Positions 14,526 through 15,687 of a stretch of DNA of 15,687 nt are shown here, piece by piece. The position numbers were made by a program, and so were the translations under genes. The stretch comes from RGIG4074 sp964459165 (GTDB lineage Bacteria; Bacillota; Clostridia; Christensenellales; Borkfalkiaceae), in the NCBI GenBank assembly GCA_964459165.1, contig CAYWKM010000043.1:1-15687 (forward strand), given 5' to 3'. The notes below the pieces were generated by a model. The model searched no databases and had not been told where the DNA came from. It was given only the letters and a program-made list of their open reading frames with translations. Each line of letters begins with the position of its first letter. Position 1 is the first letter of the stretch.

Positions 14526-15626
14526 TCACTCTTTATCAAAAAAACGTTTATCCAATTTCTCTCTGATCCCGTTCTCCGACTCGCCCGCTTTCAACGTCAG
14601 CTTACCGACCGCGACGTCGATCGTATAGCGATATATCAGATCGATGAGCGTGCAGCCGACGAATACGATGAGAGAGACGGCGAGCGAATAGGGAATCAAC
14701 CATGCAGATTGCGCATAGCTCGCGTTCTGAAAGATTCTATTCCACAATAACTTTCTCGAGATCGGATGATCGTGCAGCAGATACACGCCGAATGTAGCGC
14801 CCGACAAAGTATTGACGACTCTGTTACATTTCGGCTTTTTCTTTTCAAATAGGAGAAAAAGCGAGGCGGAAAACAAAAATATGGGAAGCATTCGCGTATC
14901 GTCGATGAGATAATAGGTATACGGATAAAAGTCCTCCCATTTCAAAGCGAGCATATCGGGGACGACAAAGGAAGCTACGATCGCCGCAAACAAAATTCCG
15001 CTTGCGATTGCGCAGGATTTCAGCGTAGGAAGCAGATGAAATCCGTGCAATCTGACATACCCGGCAAACGAATACAGGAAGATAAACCAAACGAAGTCGT
15101 TCTCCTGAAAGGAACAGTTTGTGATCGTGGGAATCAACGACCAGCATATAAACATGAGAACGAGCAGCTTCGCATAGGTTTTCTTTTGGAGCGAAATGAG
15201 AAATCGGCTTAAAAACGGGTGGAACAAATACATGACGAAATAAGTAGAAGCAAACCACCAGTTTTCCTGCGTGACGGGAAAAAGGCTGTTAACGAATCCG
15301 CGCAAGGCAAATGTTTCCCCTCCGATCGCGCAGAAAAACAGATACATGACGACGGAGTAAATGAACAGCTTCGACCAAAATTTAAGAATTTTCGAAAATC
15401 GAAATTTCGTATCGGTAACGAGAAAATAACCGGAAATCATGACGAAGCAGTTCGTGCCGACCCTGCCGCACGGGATCAGAAATTGTATCCAGAAACGGTT
15501 TAAGGAAATTACGGAAGCATCGTAATAAAACCCTCCGTGAACTGAAAAGTGGTGCGCGACGATAAGCAGCATACATATTATGCGAAGAATTTCAAAATTA
15601 GAATTTCGCTCTTTGCCGTTCAACAT
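14526..15626 (-). CDS. Acyltransferase 3 family integral membrane protein
   Basis: The 366-residue protein has about ten hydrophobic segments along its length. It shows acyltransferase-3 features: N-terminal FEILRIICMLLIVAHH with the conserved histidine around H25-H26, GRVGTNCFVMISGYFLV at 54-70, WWFASTYFVMYLFHP at 123-137, and the late GVYLLHDHP. Family members O-acetylate or otherwise acylate cell-surface polysaccharides, peptidoglycan or lipids at the cytoplasmic membrane; the acceptor here cannot be read from sequence. No extracellular SGNH domain is attached, unlike OatA. ATG at 15624-15626 is chosen because GGAGG (15632-15636) lies five bases upstream; an in-frame TTG at 15638 overlaps that site. 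The last ~20 residues are charged and cytoplasmic-looking. No partner glycan genes are visible. Confidence 0.87.
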   Translation of the reverse strand: MLNGKERNSNFEILRIICMLLIVAHHFSVHGGFYYDASVISLNRFWIQFLIPCGRVGTNCFVMISGYFLVTDTKFRFSKILKFWSKLFIYSVVMYLFFCAIGGETFALRGFVNSLFPVTQENWWFASTYFVMYLFHPFLSRFLISLQKKTYAKLLVLMFICWSLIPTITNCSFQENDFVWFIFLYSFAGYVRLHGFHLLPTLKSCAIASGILFAAIVASFVVPDMLALKWEDFYPYTYYLIDDTRMLPIFLFSASLFLLFEKKKPKCNRVVNTLSGATFGVYLLHDHPISRKLLWNRIFQNASYAQSAWLIPYSLAVSLIVFVGCTLIDLIYRYTIDVAVGKLTLKAGESENGIREKLDKRFFDKE

Positions 15627-15638
15627 AGGAACCTCCAA

Positions 15639-15687
15639 GAATTTTTATTTTCAATCTATTAAATAAAGAATCTCCTTCCGATGGCTC
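15639..15687. other. AT-rich upstream edge of acyltransferase gene
   Basis: The 49 bases to the right edge are AT-rich and contain no convincing promoter pair or coding fragment. An AAGGAGA (minus strand, near 15670) may belong to something beyond the window. Confidence 0.3.

Overview
The window comes from a spore-forming Firmicute, most likely a Clostridia-class anaerobe. The spoIIGA-sigE pair is the direct evidence. The RF2, TsaD and SecA proteins also read as clostridial, and base composition is near half GC. A gut lineage (Christensenellales-like) is only a guess, based on the general look of the proteins and the intracellular arabinofuranosidase. No tRNA, rRNA, CRISPR array, insertion sequence or phage gene was seen.

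Left part (1-2570): the 3' tail of an unidentified gene overlaps a TcdA-like ThiF/E1-family gene on the plus strand. A 230-base gap rich in short inverted repeats follows and ends in a U-tract terminator. Converging on it from the minus strand is spoIIGA-sigE, the sporulation pair made of the membrane aspartic protease and its pro-sigma-E substrate.

Middle (2536-9252), all minus strand: secA comes first. After a terminator and a new promoter comes a tight operon: prfB (RF2), tsaD (t6A synthesis) and two membrane-anchored NERD-domain proteins. It ends at a strong hairpin terminator. Junctions in the operon are 1 base, a 4-base ATGA overlap, and 22 bases. The first NERD protein keeps the nuclease residues and carries a C-terminal zinc finger. 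The second is a paralogue with several of those residues replaced.

Right part (9253-15687): a birA-like gene diverges from secA. Its near-consensus promoter sits so close to the ATG that the mRNA should be leaderless, and its ligase domain lacks key motifs. It converges on a GH51 alpha-L-arabinofuranosidase gene with a promoter and a palindromic candidate operator. An orphan ATP-grasp ligase gene diverges from GH51 under a consensus promoter. A minus-strand acyltransferase-3 membrane protein closes the window.

Most of this is ordinary housekeeping. A theme worth attention is that three enzyme-family members (TcdA-like, the second NERD protein, BirA-like) have lost canonical catalytic residues while the reading frames stay intact. 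This suggests regulatory or partner roles rather than decay. I see no convincing complete new system. The NERD pair is the best candidate for an undescribed functional unit.
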